From positions 124,001 to 188,000 of the forward strand of contig NZ_JAAIKE010000003.1 in the NCBI RefSeq assembly GCF_010915705.1: a DNA stretch of 64,000 bases, read 5' to 3'. The translations under genes and the position numbers were made by a program. Below, piece after piece: positions 35,214 through 44,430 of the stretch. The first letter of the stretch is position 1. The number at the start of each line of letters is the position of its first letter. The notes below the pieces were generated by a model. That model was not told the origin of the DNA and did no database searches. It saw only the letters and a program-made list of their open reading frames with translations. The stretch is from Pseudotabrizicola algicola (GTDB lineage: Bacteria; Pseudomonadota; Alphaproteobacteria; Rhodobacterales; Rhodobacteraceae).

Positions 35214-36290
35214 ATGAAAGTCGGAATCATCGGGGCAAGCTTTGCCCGTGACGCCTACCTGCCTGCGCTGGCGCATGTGAACGGGGCCGAGGTCGTGGCG
35301 CTTGCGTCGGGCCGCATGTCAAGCGCGAAGGCCGCCGCAGATGCCTATGGCGTGCCCAATGCCTATGACGACTGGCAAGCCATGCTGGCGGCGCATGACC
35401 TCGACCTTGTGTGTATCGCCACCCCCACGGTGCTGCATGCGCCCCAGACGCTGGCCGCGCTTGCGCGCGGGGCGCATGTGCTGTGCGAAAAGCCCACCGC
35501 AATGAACGCGGGTGAGGCCAAGGCCATGCTGGATGCAGCCGAGGCGGCTGGCCGGCTGCACATGATCGACCATGAGATGCGGTTCAACCCGAACCGTGCC
35601 CGCATTGCCGAGATGATCGCCCAAGGCGATCTGGGCGAGATCCGCCATGTGAACATCAGCAATATCGGCAGCAGTTGGGCAAACCCCGCGAGCCGCCCAA
35701 AAGGTGATTGGTGGAGCCTTGCCGATCAGGGGGGTGGCCGTCTTGGGGCCAATGGCAGCCATCAGGTGGATATGGTCCGCTGGTGGCTTGGCGAGGTCGA
35801 ATGGGTCACAGGGGCGGCGCCGGTCGTTATTCCGGACCGTCTCGACAAGGCAACCGGAGAGGCATGGACTGCCACGGCAGATGACGTTGCCTGGTTCACG
35901 ATGGAGATGGCCAAGGGTGCCATCGTGCAGGTGTTCATGAGCGGTGTCGCCGCGCATAACATGGGCAACCAGACACAGGTGTTCGGCTCCAAAGGCACGA
36001 TCACCCTTTCGAATGACGATGAAAAGCTATGGTTTGCCCCATCCGGCCAGAGTTTCGGCGAAATCACGGTTGATGATCCGAACGCCAGTCTTCCGGGGCT
36101 GAACAAGGGCATCTGGAATGTCTCGGTGGTCGGGGCCTTGCGCGAGATGGCGGCAGCGATAGAGGCGGGCCGCCCGTTGCAACGCGGGGCGACCTTTGTC
36201 GATGGCCTTGCCAACCAGCGCGTGCTGGATGCCGTGCGCCTGTCGGGTCGGGAGCGGCGTTGGGTGCAGCCGGGGGATGTTCATGCCTGA
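35214..36290 (+). CDS. Gfo/Idh/MocA oxidoreductase
   Basis: 358 aa from ATG 35214, 10 nt after dppC (GGGAG upstream). Rossmann start KVGIIGASFARDAYLPAL, the EKP motif in VLCEKPTAMNAGEAK, and the C-terminal DHEMRFNPNRARIAEMI and GANGSHQVDMVRWWLGEV. It is not a close paralogue of the other two Gfo proteins in the locus. Probably an NAD(P)-dependent sugar or sugar-acid dehydrogenase. Overlaps the SDR gene by 8 nt. Confidence 0.9.
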   Translation: MKVGIIGASFARDAYLPALAHVNGAEVVALASGRMSSAKAAADAYGVPNAYDDWQAMLAAHDLDLVCIATPTVLHAPQTLAALARGAHVLCEKPTAMNAGEAKAMLDAAEAAGRLHMIDHEMRFNPNRARIAEMIAQGDLGEIRHVNISNIGSSWANPASRPKGDWWSLADQGGGRLGANGSHQVDMVRWWLGEVEWVTGAAPVVIPDRLDKATGEAWTATADDVAWFTMEMAKGAIVQVFMSGVAAHNMGNQTQVFGSKGTITLSNDDEKLWFAPSGQSFGEITVDDPNASLPGLNKGIWNVSVVGALREMAAAIEAGRPLQRGATFVDGLANQRVLDAVRLSGRERRWVQPGDVHA

Positions 36291-36990
36291 TGGCCAGACC
36301 GTCCTGATCACCGGAGCGGGGCAGGGGCTCGGCGCGGCCATCGCGCGGCATTTGCACGGTCTGGGTGACAGGCTGATCCTGATGGACGTGAACCCCGCGC
36401 GGCTGGACGAGACGCTTGCCGACTGCCCCGGTGCGGTGGGGGCGGTGGTCGACCTGTCTGACGCTGCCGACACCGCGCGGGCCATTGCGCGCACTGTCAC
36501 CGGCCCGGTGGATACGTTGATCCATAACGCGGCGATCCTGCGGGTGGAACCTGTCGAGCAGGTTAGCCTTGCCACCTTTCAGGCCACCATGAACGTGGGC
36601 ATTCAGGCCGCGTTTCAACTGACGCAGGCGGTCTGGCCTGCGATGAAAGCACGGGGCGGGACATTGATTTTTGTCTCGTCACGCTCGGGTATCGAAGGCT
36701 TTGTCGACGAGACAGCCTATTGCGCTGCAAAGCATGCCTTGGAGGGGTTTTCGAAGTGTCTGGCGATGGAAGGCGCGGGGCACGGCATTGTCTCTGTCAC
36801 CATCACCCCCGGCATGTTCATGCATACGCCCATGTCGGAGACTACCTACGGACCTGATGCACGCGCCAAGTGGGTGGATCCGATCCGGCTTGCCCCCGCC
36901 TTTGCCCGCCTTTCCGCCAGCCGCCCTGCGCATCTTTCGGGACAGCGCCTTAACGCATGGGACCTTTCCCAACCGGAGACCAGCCTATGA
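36283..36990 (+). CDS. Short-chain dehydrogenase/reductase
   Basis: 235 aa from ATG 36283. Classical SDR: TGAGQGLG cofactor loop at 10-17, HNAAI at 81-85, Ser132/Ser133, and catalytic Tyr146 and Lys150 (AYCAAKHALEGFSK). Oxidises or reduces a hydroxyl/keto group with NAD(P). It forms a third dehydrogenase type in the same operon, so the substrate probably has several hydroxyl groups. ATGA overlap with the M20 gene. Confidence 0.9.
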   Translation: MPDGQTVLITGAGQGLGAAIARHLHGLGDRLILMDVNPARLDETLADCPGAVGAVVDLSDAADTARAIARTVTGPVDTLIHNAAILRVEPVEQVSLATFQATMNVGIQAAFQLTQAVWPAMKARGGTLIFVSSRSGIEGFVDETAYCAAKHALEGFSKCLAMEGAGHGIVSVTITPGMFMHTPMSETTYGPDARAKWVDPIRLAPAFARLSASRPAHLSGQRLNAWDLSQPETSL

Positions 36991-38348
36991 GCATGCAAGC
37001 AATTTATGACTGGATCGACGCGAACGCCGATGAGTGCATTCGCGACCTGCAAAGTTTTGTCCAGCAGCCGTCGATTTCGGCGCAGAATGTGGGCCTGCGC
37101 GAGTGCGCGACGCTGATCCGTGACATGATGCATCGCGATGGCCTGCCTGCCGAGTTTCACGAACTGGCCGACGGGCCGCCGGTGGTGTTCGGCCATCTGC
37201 AAGCGAAAAAGCCCGCCAAAACCATCCTGTGCTATTCGCATTACGACGTGCAGCCCCCCGAACCGCTTGAGGCATGGAGCCACGGTGGCCCGTGGTCTGG
37301 CGCCATTGTTGACGGGGTGCTTTACGGGCGCGGGGCGACCGATAACAAGTCGGGCGTTCTGGCCTTCAACAAGGCCGCCAAGGCCTTTCTGGCAGTGCGG
37401 GGCGAAGTGCCGTGCAACCTCAAATTCCTGATCGAGGGCGAAGAGGAAATCGGCTCGCCCAACCTGGGGGAATGGGCGTCGCGTAACAAGGAGTTGCTGG
37501 AAGCCGATGGAATGCATTGTCTGGACGGGTCCATCGAGACCGGCACCGATGTGCCCGACGTCTCGCTAGGCCTGAAGTCGGTGCTTTATGTCGAACTGAT
37601 CGCGCGCGGGGCGAAGTCCGATATCCATTCGCTCAACTTTCCGCTGGTGCCAGCCCCGGTCTGGGATCTGATCTGGGCGCTGAACACCATTCTGGACAAG
37701 GATCGCAACATCCTGATCGAAGGGTGGAACGAAGGTATCTGGCAGCTTGGGCCGGATGACGAGGCGCAGCTGAAAGACAAGGCGGCGCGCGTGGATACTG
37801 CCGCGATGAAAGAGGAATGGGGGATCGACCAGTTTGCACTGGGCCGCGACGGGATCGATGCAATCCGCGCCCGCACCTATGAACCCACCGCCAACATTCA
37901 GGGGATCATCGCCGGTTATACAGGACCCGGCACCAAAACCATTGTTCCGAATGAAGCTCGGGCCAAGCTGGATTTCCGGCTGATCCCGAATATTCAGCCG
38001 GATGCGGCCATCGCCAAGCTCAAGGCGCATCTCGTCAAGCACGGGTTTGGACATATCGAGGTGAAGTATCGCGATGGCACCGAACCGCCCTACAAGATCA
38101 GCGTCAAGGAAGATATCAGCCAGGCGATCATTGCTGCAGCCACCGAAGTCTACGGGGAACTTCCCGTCGTGAACGGCGTTTCCGCCGAAGGGGCGATCCT
38201 CAAACATGTGTGGATCCCCTGCGTCTTGACCGGATTTGCAAATCCGGGGGCAAACCTGCATGCCCCGGATGAGAATATCCATATCGATAAATACATTAGC
38301 GGCATCAAGTATGCCGCCGCCATCATGGAGCATTTCGGCAAGTCCTGA
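36987..38348 (+). CDS. M20 family dipeptidase/amidohydrolase
   Basis: 453 aa from ATG 36987 (ATGA overlap). Dinuclear-zinc M20 motifs: His85 and Asp87 (CYSHYDVQP), Asp119 (GRGATDNKSG), Glu152-Glu153 (IEGEEEIGS), and a dimerisation domain starting near residue 210. The enlarged M20 form of about 450 aa is typical of dipeptidases (carnosinase-like/PepV-like) rather than small aminoacylases. Cytoplasmic. It probably cleaves a dipeptide-like intermediate delivered by DppBCDF. Confidence 0.92.
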   Translation: MSMQAIYDWIDANADECIRDLQSFVQQPSISAQNVGLRECATLIRDMMHRDGLPAEFHELADGPPVVFGHLQAKKPAKTILCYSHYDVQPPEPLEAWSHGGPWSGAIVDGVLYGRGATDNKSGVLAFNKAAKAFLAVRGEVPCNLKFLIEGEEEIGSPNLGEWASRNKELLEADGMHCLDGSIETGTDVPDVSLGLKSVLYVELIARGAKSDIHSLNFPLVPAPVWDLIWALNTILDKDRNILIEGWNEGIWQLGPDDEAQLKDKAARVDTAAMKEEWGIDQFALGRDGIDAIRARTYEPTANIQGIIAGYTGPGTKTIVPNEARAKLDFRLIPNIQPDAAIAKLKAHLVKHGFGHIEVKYRDGTEPPYKISVKEDISQAIIAAATEVYGELPVVNGVSAEGAILKHVWIPCVLTGFANPGANLHAPDENIHIDKYISGIKYAAAIMEHFGKS

Positions 38349-38407
38349 ACCTGTCACCTGCCCTTTTCCCGACGACCCCGGCGCAGTTCGCCGGCAAGGA
38401 GCCTGCA

Positions 38408-40249
38408 ATGCCTGCCCTGACAGACCCCGGCGCGCCAAGGGTCGAAATCATGGCCCAGACCGATACCGTCAGTTGGTCAGCGGGGCTGAAAACCATCCTG
38501 CGGATCAGCCGGATGGCCTTGGACACCCCCGGCAAGGTGGCGATAGCGATCTTGGCCACCATTTTGGCTTCGGCCTTGCAACTATGGATTCCGGTCTTGC
38601 TGGGTCAGGCGATCGACCAGATGCAATCGGTGATGGCGATGGCCGATGCCGAAGCCTCACGCGGGGTCTTGCTGCAAACGGCGACACTGGTTCTGGGCGT
38701 ATCGGTGCTGCGAGGGATATTCACGACGTTGCAGAACTACTTCTCCGAAGCGGTGGGGCATCACACCGGCTATGCCTTGCGCCAAGCCTATTACGACAAG
38801 ATCCAGCATCTGAGCTTCGGCTTTCACGATCGCGTCCATTCGGGCGATCTCATCACACTTGGCATGCTTGACCTTGAAGGCGTGCGGATGTTTTTTGCCA
38901 CCGGCCTGGTGCGACTGGTGCTGCTGGTCATCCTGATCGGGTTCGGCGGGGCCATGCTGGTGCAGACAGACCCTTTCCTAGCGGTTCTGGCGCTGTCTTT
39001 CGTTCCCTTCGTCGGGTGGAAGTCATCGGTTTCGCAATTGAGGCTGCGGCGGACGTGGCTCGAGTTGCAGGACCGCATGTCGGTGCTCAGCCGGGTGATG
39101 GAAGAAAACCTTGCTGGCATCAAGGTGGTGCGGGCCTTTTCTGCCGGCCCGCACGAGATGGTCAAGTTTCGGGATGCCTCCGTCAAAGCGCTCGACCTTG
39201 CGCACGAACGCGTCGATCTGCGCGTCGGAAGCACCACCGCCATGACGCTGTCCTATCTGGTCGCAATGGCGCTTGTCCTTCTGGTGGGGGGGCTGAAGGT
39301 GCAGGCGGGCGAGATCACCTTGGGCACCTTGGCCGCATTCCTGACCTTTATGACCATTTTGCAGATGCCTGTCCGGCAATTGGGCATGCTGGTGAATTCT
39401 TTCGCCCGCACCTCGACCTGCGGCGCACGTATTTTTGCGCTGCTGGATTTGAAGCCGGTCGTGGCAGACGCCAAGAACGCGCCCGAACTCGAGATCTCGG
39501 AAGGCGTGCTGCGGTTTGAAGGGGTCAGCTTTGCCTATCCTTCGGCACCGGAGCACAAGGTGCTGGACGATCTGAGCTTTGAAGCCAAGCGGGGCGAGAT
39601 CATCGGCATCGTGGGGCCGCAAGGCAGCGGCAAGACCACCATCGCCCAGTTGATCCCGCGCTTTTATGATGTCGGAGAGGGCCGCATCACGATTGATGGG
39701 CAAGACCTGCGTTCTGTCAGACTCCGGTCTTTGCGGCGTTCGGTTGCGGTGGTGCAGCAGGATGTATTCATGTTCACCACATCCTTGGAGAACAACATCG
39801 CCTATGGCGATCCTTGGGCCTCACCGCGGCGGATCGAAAAGGCCAGCGACAGCGCGCAGATCAGCGGCTACATCGACACCCTGCCCGAAGGCTACAGAAC
39901 CGTGGTCGGAGAGCGGGCGGCGTCCCTTTCGGGGGGGCAACGGCAGCGCCTGTCGATTGCACGCAGCCTGATGTTGAAGCCTGACGTGCTGGTGTTCGAC
40001 GACTCCACCGCCGCCATCGACGCACGCACCGAAGAAAGCATCCTGACCGCGCTCAAGGACGAAGCGGCAGAGCGGATCACCATTCTGATCGCCCATCGCC
40101 TGAACACGCTTCGCCATGCCGACCGCATTTTGGTGCTGGATCATGGCCGCATCGCCGAAGAGGGCAGCCATGCCGAACTGATGGCGCTGAAGGGGCGCTA
40201 TGCCGCGCTGCACGCGATGCAGACTCTGTCACATGAGGGCGCGGCATGA
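38408..40249 (+). CDS. ABC exporter half-transporter with degenerate Walker B (subunit 1)
   Basis: 613 aa, AAGGAG 7 nt before ATG. Six-helix exporter membrane domain at about 40-335, then the ATPase domain: Walker A GPQGSGKT 403-410, canonical LSGGQ 507-511, Walker B VLVFD 527-531 followed by Asp532 where the catalytic Glu is expected, and switch His563. With the next gene it forms a heterodimer in which one nucleotide site is degenerate, as in TM287/288-type exporters. It is odd to find an exporter in an uptake and catabolism operon; it may expel a toxic intermediate or analogue. Confidence 0.88.
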   Translation: MPALTDPGAPRVEIMAQTDTVSWSAGLKTILRISRMALDTPGKVAIAILATILASALQLWIPVLLGQAIDQMQSVMAMADAEASRGVLLQTATLVLGVSVLRGIFTTLQNYFSEAVGHHTGYALRQAYYDKIQHLSFGFHDRVHSGDLITLGMLDLEGVRMFFATGLVRLVLLVILIGFGGAMLVQTDPFLAVLALSFVPFVGWKSSVSQLRLRRTWLELQDRMSVLSRVMEENLAGIKVVRAFSAGPHEMVKFRDASVKALDLAHERVDLRVGSTTAMTLSYLVAMALVLLVGGLKVQAGEITLGTLAAFLTFMTILQMPVRQLGMLVNSFARTSTCGARIFALLDLKPVVADAKNAPELEISEGVLRFEGVSFAYPSAPEHKVLDDLSFEAKRGEIIGIVGPQGSGKTTIAQLIPRFYDVGEGRITIDGQDLRSVRLRSLRRSVAVVQQDVFMFTTSLENNIAYGDPWASPRRIEKASDSAQISGYIDTLPEGYRTVVGERAASLSGGQRQRLSIARSLMLKPDVLVFDDSTAAIDARTEESILTALKDEAAERITILIAHRLNTLRHADRILVLDHGRIAEEGSHAELMALKGRYAALHAMQTLSHEGAA

Positions 40250-42102
40250 GCGGCGAGAGCGAAGTCGAACGCAATGAAGTGCGCGAAGATGGTCGCCGTC
40301 CGCCGCGTGCCGTCGTGGGGTCGCACCGAGTGCAGGAAGAGATGTTCGGTCGGCTGTTCGATCCGAACATCCTCGGCCGCATCTGGACCTTCGTGCGCCC
40401 CTATCGGCGCGAGGTCTGGATCTCTGTTGTCGCTGTCCTGATCTTCACCGCAACACAGCTTGCCATTCCGCTGATCATCCGCAGCGCGATTGATGATGGT
40501 CTGGCAGCAGGCGCGGCGGGCCGCTCGGCCCTGTTCTGGGCGGTCGGGCTGTTTGTCTGCACCATCCTCATCAACGCCATTGCAAGCCATGTCCAGGAAC
40601 GCACGGTCGGCCGCGTGGCCGAAAACGTGCTTTTCGACATCCGCGAGGCGATGTTCCAGCATTTGCAGCGCGTCTCCATGTCCTTCATGGACAAGACCGA
40701 AGTCGGGCGGCTGATGTCGCGGCTTCAGGGCGATGTAAACTCGATGCAAGAGTTTCTGGAGACCTCGATCATCTCGATCGGCGATCTGGTGCTGCTGGTG
40801 GGAATTGTGGCGTGTATGCTGTGGCTGGACCCGTGGCTGGGGCTGCTGACGCTGTCCATCTTGCCGGTGCTGGCGATTGCCCGCGTGGTCTGGCTGCCCC
40901 GCGCGCGGGCCGCGTTCATCGCTGCGCATGAGGCAAATTCCGTGACGAACGGTGCCTTGGCCGAAGGCATTCACGGCGTGAAAACCGTGCAAGGGATGAC
41001 GCGGCAAACCGTGAACTTTGATCTGTTCAACGATCGCGCCCGCACCAATCTGCTGGCACATTTGCGGGCGGCACGGCTCGCGCAGGTTCTCGTTCCGGTC
41101 GTGGATTCGCTGACCGGACTTGCAATGGCGGTGGTCGTGGTCGTTGGCGGCGCGCGGGTCATCGAAGGCACCCTCGATGTGGGCGTCATCATCGCCTTCC
41201 TGTTTTTTATCCAGCGGTTTTTTGATCCGATCCGGTCGCTGACGATGCAGTATTCGGTGATGCAGCGCGCGATGGCGTCCGGGCAGCGGCTGACCGAAGT
41301 CCTTGATGTGCCAATCACCGTGGCCGATGCGCCGGATGCCGTTGATCTGCCTGCCGGCGCACCGGGATCGGTGGCGTTCGAGGCTGTGACCTTCGGCTAT
41401 GATCCCGCGCGCCCGGTGTTGCACGATCTGAGCTTCAAGGTTGCTCCGGGTGAAACGGTGGCACTGGTGGGGCCGACCGGTTCCGGCAAGTCGAGCGTCA
41501 TGTCGCTCGTTCACCGCTTTTATGACGTGCAGTCCGGCACGGTTCGGGTCGGCGGGCGCGATGTGCGGGCGGTGACGCAGGCATCGCTTGGCCGCCATGT
41601 CGCGATGGTGCTGCAAGAGCCGTTCCTGTTCACCGGCACTGTGATGGAGAACATCCGTTACAATCGGACCGACGCGCCTGAATCTGTGGTGATCGAGGCG
41701 GCAAGGGCGGTCGGAGCGCATGATCTGATCGAGCGTTTGCCGCAAGGCTACCAGACGATGCTGACAGAACGCGGGGCCAACCTGTCTATGGGGCAGCGCC
41801 AGCTCATCAGCTTTGCCCGTGCGCTTGTGGCCGATGCGCCCATTCTTGTGCTGGACGAAGCCACATCGAGCATCGACAGCGAAACCGAGCGCCAGATACA
41901 GCGGGCCTTGGCCAAGGTGCTGGAGGGGCGCACGGGACTTGTCATTGCACATCGTCTGGCCACCATCCGCAACGCTGACCGGATCATCGTGCTGACCGAG
42001 GGCCGGATCGCCGAGTCCGGCTCGCATGAAGAATTGATGCAGGCAGGCGGACTTTACGCCCGGCTATACACGGCAAACCGCATGTCATTCGACGATTTAT
42101 GA
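40246..42102 (+). CDS. ABC exporter half-transporter with catalytic site (subunit 2)
   Basis: 618 aa, 4-nt overlap with subunit 1. Exporter membrane domain at about 55-340 after a charged N-terminal tail; Walker A GPTGSGKS 409-416, signature LSMGQ 513-517 (Met in place of the first Gly), Walker B ending in Asp537-Glu538 with the catalytic Glu intact, and a conserved switch His (VIAHRLATI). The altered signature faces subunit 1's altered Walker B in the heterodimer, so both changes fall in the same composite ATP site. Confidence 0.88.
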   Translation: MSGESEVERNEVREDGRRPPRAVVGSHRVQEEMFGRLFDPNILGRIWTFVRPYRREVWISVVAVLIFTATQLAIPLIIRSAIDDGLAAGAAGRSALFWAVGLFVCTILINAIASHVQERTVGRVAENVLFDIREAMFQHLQRVSMSFMDKTEVGRLMSRLQGDVNSMQEFLETSIISIGDLVLLVGIVACMLWLDPWLGLLTLSILPVLAIARVVWLPRARAAFIAAHEANSVTNGALAEGIHGVKTVQGMTRQTVNFDLFNDRARTNLLAHLRAARLAQVLVPVVDSLTGLAMAVVVVVGGARVIEGTLDVGVIIAFLFFIQRFFDPIRSLTMQYSVMQRAMASGQRLTEVLDVPITVADAPDAVDLPAGAPGSVAFEAVTFGYDPARPVLHDLSFKVAPGETVALVGPTGSGKSSVMSLVHRFYDVQSGTVRVGGRDVRAVTQASLGRHVAMVLQEPFLFTGTVMENIRYNRTDAPESVVIEAARAVGAHDLIERLPQGYQTMLTERGANLSMGQRQLISFARALVADAPILVLDEATSSIDSETERQIQRALAKVLEGRTGLVIAHRLATIRNADRIIVLTEGRIAESGSHEELMQAGGLYARLYTANRMSFDDL

Positions 42103-42121
42103 GCGCATGAAAGGAAACATC

Positions 42122-42523
42122 ATGGCGGCGTCAGGCATTACACTGTTCAGCCCATCCGGCATCGCTCCGGTTGCGGGGTATCACCACGGCGCGAAGGCGG
42201 GTGGATTTCTGTTTATTGCGGGCCAGATCGCCAAAGATGCCGAAGGCAACTGGGTCGGCCTTGGCGATGCCGCCGCGCAGTCCGCACAGATATGGCATAA
42301 CATCGGGCTTTTGCTTGCCGAAGCGGGGGCAGGGCCGGAAAACATCGTCAAGGTCACCACGATCATGACGGACCGGTCCCATCGCGAGGCGGTTTCTACA
42401 GCGCGTCGCAATTTTCTGGGAGAGCATCGCCCGCCGCATACCGGTTTCATCGTCTCGGGTCTTGGATCGCCCGAGGTGATGATGGAGGTCGAAATCATCG
42501 CCTGGCTTGGAGCCGACGCCTAG
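42122..42523 (+). CDS. RidA/YjgF/YER057c/UK114 family protein
   Basis: 133 aa from ATG 42122, chosen because AAGGAAA precedes it; an in-frame ATG at 42107 lacks a site. RidA features: the aromatic/hydrophobic N-terminal strand, GYHHGAKAGGFLFIAGQIAKD, and the C-terminal RPPHTGFIV with Arg and VEIIAWLG. RidA proteins hydrolyse reactive enamines/imines made by PLP enzymes, which fits the two aminotransferases in this regulon. Last gene of the long plus-strand run. Confidence 0.88.
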   Translation: MAASGITLFSPSGIAPVAGYHHGAKAGGFLFIAGQIAKDAEGNWVGLGDAAAQSAQIWHNIGLLLAEAGAGPENIVKVTTIMTDRSHREAVSTARRNFLGEHRPPHTGFIVSGLGSPEVMMEVEIIAWLGADA

Positions 42524-42608
42524 AAACGCAGGCCGCCAGACAGGGCACCAAACTCGCGCGAGCCTGCTCGCGCCGCGAGCACGTCTTGCTTTAAAGCATT
42601 GATATTAA

Positions 42609-42669
42609 TTGAAAAATATTTTCCGTGACAAAGAATAATCTTTGACGGCGGCCTGTCTATTGTCGACAC
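42609..42669. promoter_or_regulatory. Promoter/operator region of the second binding-protein gene
   Basis: In the 268-nt gap 42524-42791. The stretch 42600-42640 is distinctly AT-rich and holds TTGAAA (42609-42614) and AATAAT (42634-42639), a possible but long-spaced promoter. The operator-like element is at 42652-42669; read on the minus strand it starts GTGTCGACAATAGACA and matches the 47209-47226 element at 14 of 18 positions. The left part of the gap has GC inverted repeats (42566-42580) that may end ridA transcripts, and an imperfect hairpin follows at 42678-42704. Confidence 0.5.
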
Positions 42670-42791
42670 TTGATCTTGCAGAAAAGACCGAATCTTTTTT
42701 CTGCCCCTCACCACTGGCTGGTTCCGCAGACCTGTGCCCGCCTCTTGCGGGCGCTGTGTCCTTGTACATTCTTTGACCCGCAGGAAACCCG

Positions 42792-44354
42792 ATGAAAAGA
42801 CATTCAGTTTTGAGACTTGCACAGGCGGGGGCTTTCGTTGCTTCGGCCCTGCCCGCCGCAACTTTTGCGCAACCTTCGCCCGACACGCTGGTAATCGCCC
42901 AATCCGTCGACATTGAATCGATGGAGCCGAACATGCTCAATCAGGCGGTTTCGATCAACGTCCACAGCCATATGTTCGGCACCCTGTTGTCGGTAACGCC
43001 CGAAGGCGGGGTGGTGCCGCATTTTGCCGAAAGCTATGCGTGGAATGACGAAGGCACCGAGATCAGTTTTACCATCCGCGAAGGGCTGACCTGCGAGGAT
43101 GGTGAGGTGCTGGATGCCGAGGATGTGGCCTATACGCTGAACCGCGCGGCCAACCCCGACAACAAGTTCATCGGTCATACGCCGGGGTTTGTGTTCAACT
43201 CCATCGGTTTTGTCGGCGCCCGTGCCGAAGGACCGCGCACGGCGGTGATGACGCTGAAAGGCTATTCGTCGACAGTGCCGGGCATGGCTGCCAAGATCTT
43301 CATCCATTGCAAGGACAGCTATGAAAAGCTGTCGAATGAAGAAGCCGTGCTCAAGACGGTTGCTTCCGGCCCCTACAAACTGGTCGAATGGGTGAAGGAT
43401 GATCGGGTCGTGCTGACCCGCAATCCGAGTTACACACTGACCGAACCCGCGTTTGAAAACGTCATCTGGCGTGTGATCCCGGAAGCGAGCACGCGCGGCG
43501 TGGAGCTGGTTGCGGGCAATGTCGATATCGCCGTGAATATCCCTCCGGACCAGTCTGATGCGATCAATGCCTATGACACCGCAAAGGTGGTCAGCGTGGC
43601 TGGCACGCGGCGTATGTTTGTCGGCTTCAACTTTTCGGGTGCGTTTGACGGCACTCCGGGCGGTGACGCAATCAAGGACGTAAAGGTGCGTCAGGCCCTG
43701 AACATGGCGGTTGATGTGCCCACGATCTGCGCCCAGCTTCTGGGAACCGATTGTGCGCGTGCCAACGGTCCGGCAAATGTGGGCAATCCCGATATTGCGC
43801 CCTATCCCTATGACCCCGAGGCCGCAGAAAAGATGCTCGATGAGGCGGGTTGGCCGCGCGGGGCTGATGGGACACGGTTTTCGCTGGTGATGCAGGGGCC
43901 GAACGGGCGCTACCTGAACGATGCACAAGTGCAGCAGGCGGTGGCACAATACCTGTCAGACATCGGGGTGACGACGACCAATGATCTGATGACGATGTCG
44001 GTGTTTTCACCGATGGCGCGGGAACATACCGCAGGTCCGGTGTTTTTTATCGGGCAGGGCGGCGCGACGTGGAGTTCGGTTTACGACATGTCGCTGTTCC
44101 CGACGCGTGAGGCGCCGGTCAACAACGGAATGTGGTTCAATGAAGGCTGGCAGACCCGTTGGGACAGCCTGAAATCCATTCGCGATCCGGAAGAGGAAAA
44201 GCGCGTGGTGAATGAGATGCTCACCATTTTCCACGAAGATGCACCCTGGATCTTCTTGTATTTCCAGCCTGATTTCTATGGCGTCTCCAGCCGGATCAGC
44301 TGGCAACCGCGCCGCGACGAAGCGATCGAGGCATGGACTGCGACCCTGAAATGA
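42792..44354 (+). CDS. Peptide/nickel-type ABC substrate-binding protein (copy 2)
   Basis: 520 aa, AGGAAA before ATG. Signal peptide with probable cleavage after TFA (residue 26). Paralogue of the 31661-33214 protein: LTCEDGEVLDAEDVAYTLNRA, IHCKDSYEKLS, ASTRGVELVAGNVDI, GTRRMFVGFNFSG and VPTICAQLL. No permease or ATPase follows it, so it probably feeds the same DppBCDF complex, giving that importer two ligand specificities. It has its own promoter region with the shared operator. Followed by a strong hairpin. Confidence 0.92.
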   Translation: MKRHSVLRLAQAGAFVASALPAATFAQPSPDTLVIAQSVDIESMEPNMLNQAVSINVHSHMFGTLLSVTPEGGVVPHFAESYAWNDEGTEISFTIREGLTCEDGEVLDAEDVAYTLNRAANPDNKFIGHTPGFVFNSIGFVGARAEGPRTAVMTLKGYSSTVPGMAAKIFIHCKDSYEKLSNEEAVLKTVASGPYKLVEWVKDDRVVLTRNPSYTLTEPAFENVIWRVIPEASTRGVELVAGNVDIAVNIPPDQSDAINAYDTAKVVSVAGTRRMFVGFNFSGAFDGTPGGDAIKDVKVRQALNMAVDVPTICAQLLGTDCARANGPANVGNPDIAPYPYDPEAAEKMLDEAGWPRGADGTRFSLVMQGPNGRYLNDAQVQQAVAQYLSDIGVTTTNDLMTMSVFSPMAREHTAGPVFFIGQGGATWSSVYDMSLFPTREAPVNNGMWFNEGWQTRWDSLKSIRDPEEEKRVVNEMLTIFHEDAPWIFLYFQPDFYGVSSRISWQPRRDEAIEAWTATLK

Positions 44355-44358
44355 AATG

Positions 44359-44384
44359 GGCGCGGCGGGTGTTCCCGCCGCGCC
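44359..44384 (+). terminator. Strong hairpin after the second binding-protein gene
   Basis: A perfect 11-bp stem (GGCGCGGCGGG at 44359-44369 with its complement at 44374-44384) with a TGTT loop, 4 nt after the stop. Only TTATC follows, so termination would be Rho-assisted or the structure protects the 3' end. It is positioned like the hairpin after binding-protein copy 1. Confidence 0.7.
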
Positions 44385-44400
44385 TTATCGGGCAATCTTT

Positions 44401-44424
44401 GCGGCAGGCGAACAGGCCTGCCGC
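44401..44424. terminator. Second hairpin in the convergent gap
   Basis: A 9-bp stem, GCGGCAGGC (44401-44409) with GCCTGCCGC (44416-44424), 6 nt before the end of the minus-strand M14 gene. It has no strong U-tract on either strand. It probably insulates the two converging transcripts. Confidence 0.5.
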
Positions 44425-44430
44425 GCGCCT

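Noticed and set aside
40198-42027. 609-codon open frame on the minus strand opposite the second ABC exporter gene
   Set aside because: Translation is His/Arg/Gln-rich without domains; it is the antisense shadow of a high-G+C gene with strong ABC-exporter motifs.
38408-42102. The two ABC exporter genes as the type I secretion ATPase for the RTX proteins
   Set aside because: They lack the N-terminal peptidase or CLD-like domain, no HlyD or TolC partner is adjacent, and they sit 30 kb away inside the catabolic operon.
42520-42861. Minus-strand frame ending GALSGGLRF, resembling the C-terminal strand of an outer-membrane porin
   Set aside because: Only about 15 residues look porin-like, the remainder has no beta-barrel pattern, and it spans the promoter/operator of the binding-protein gene.
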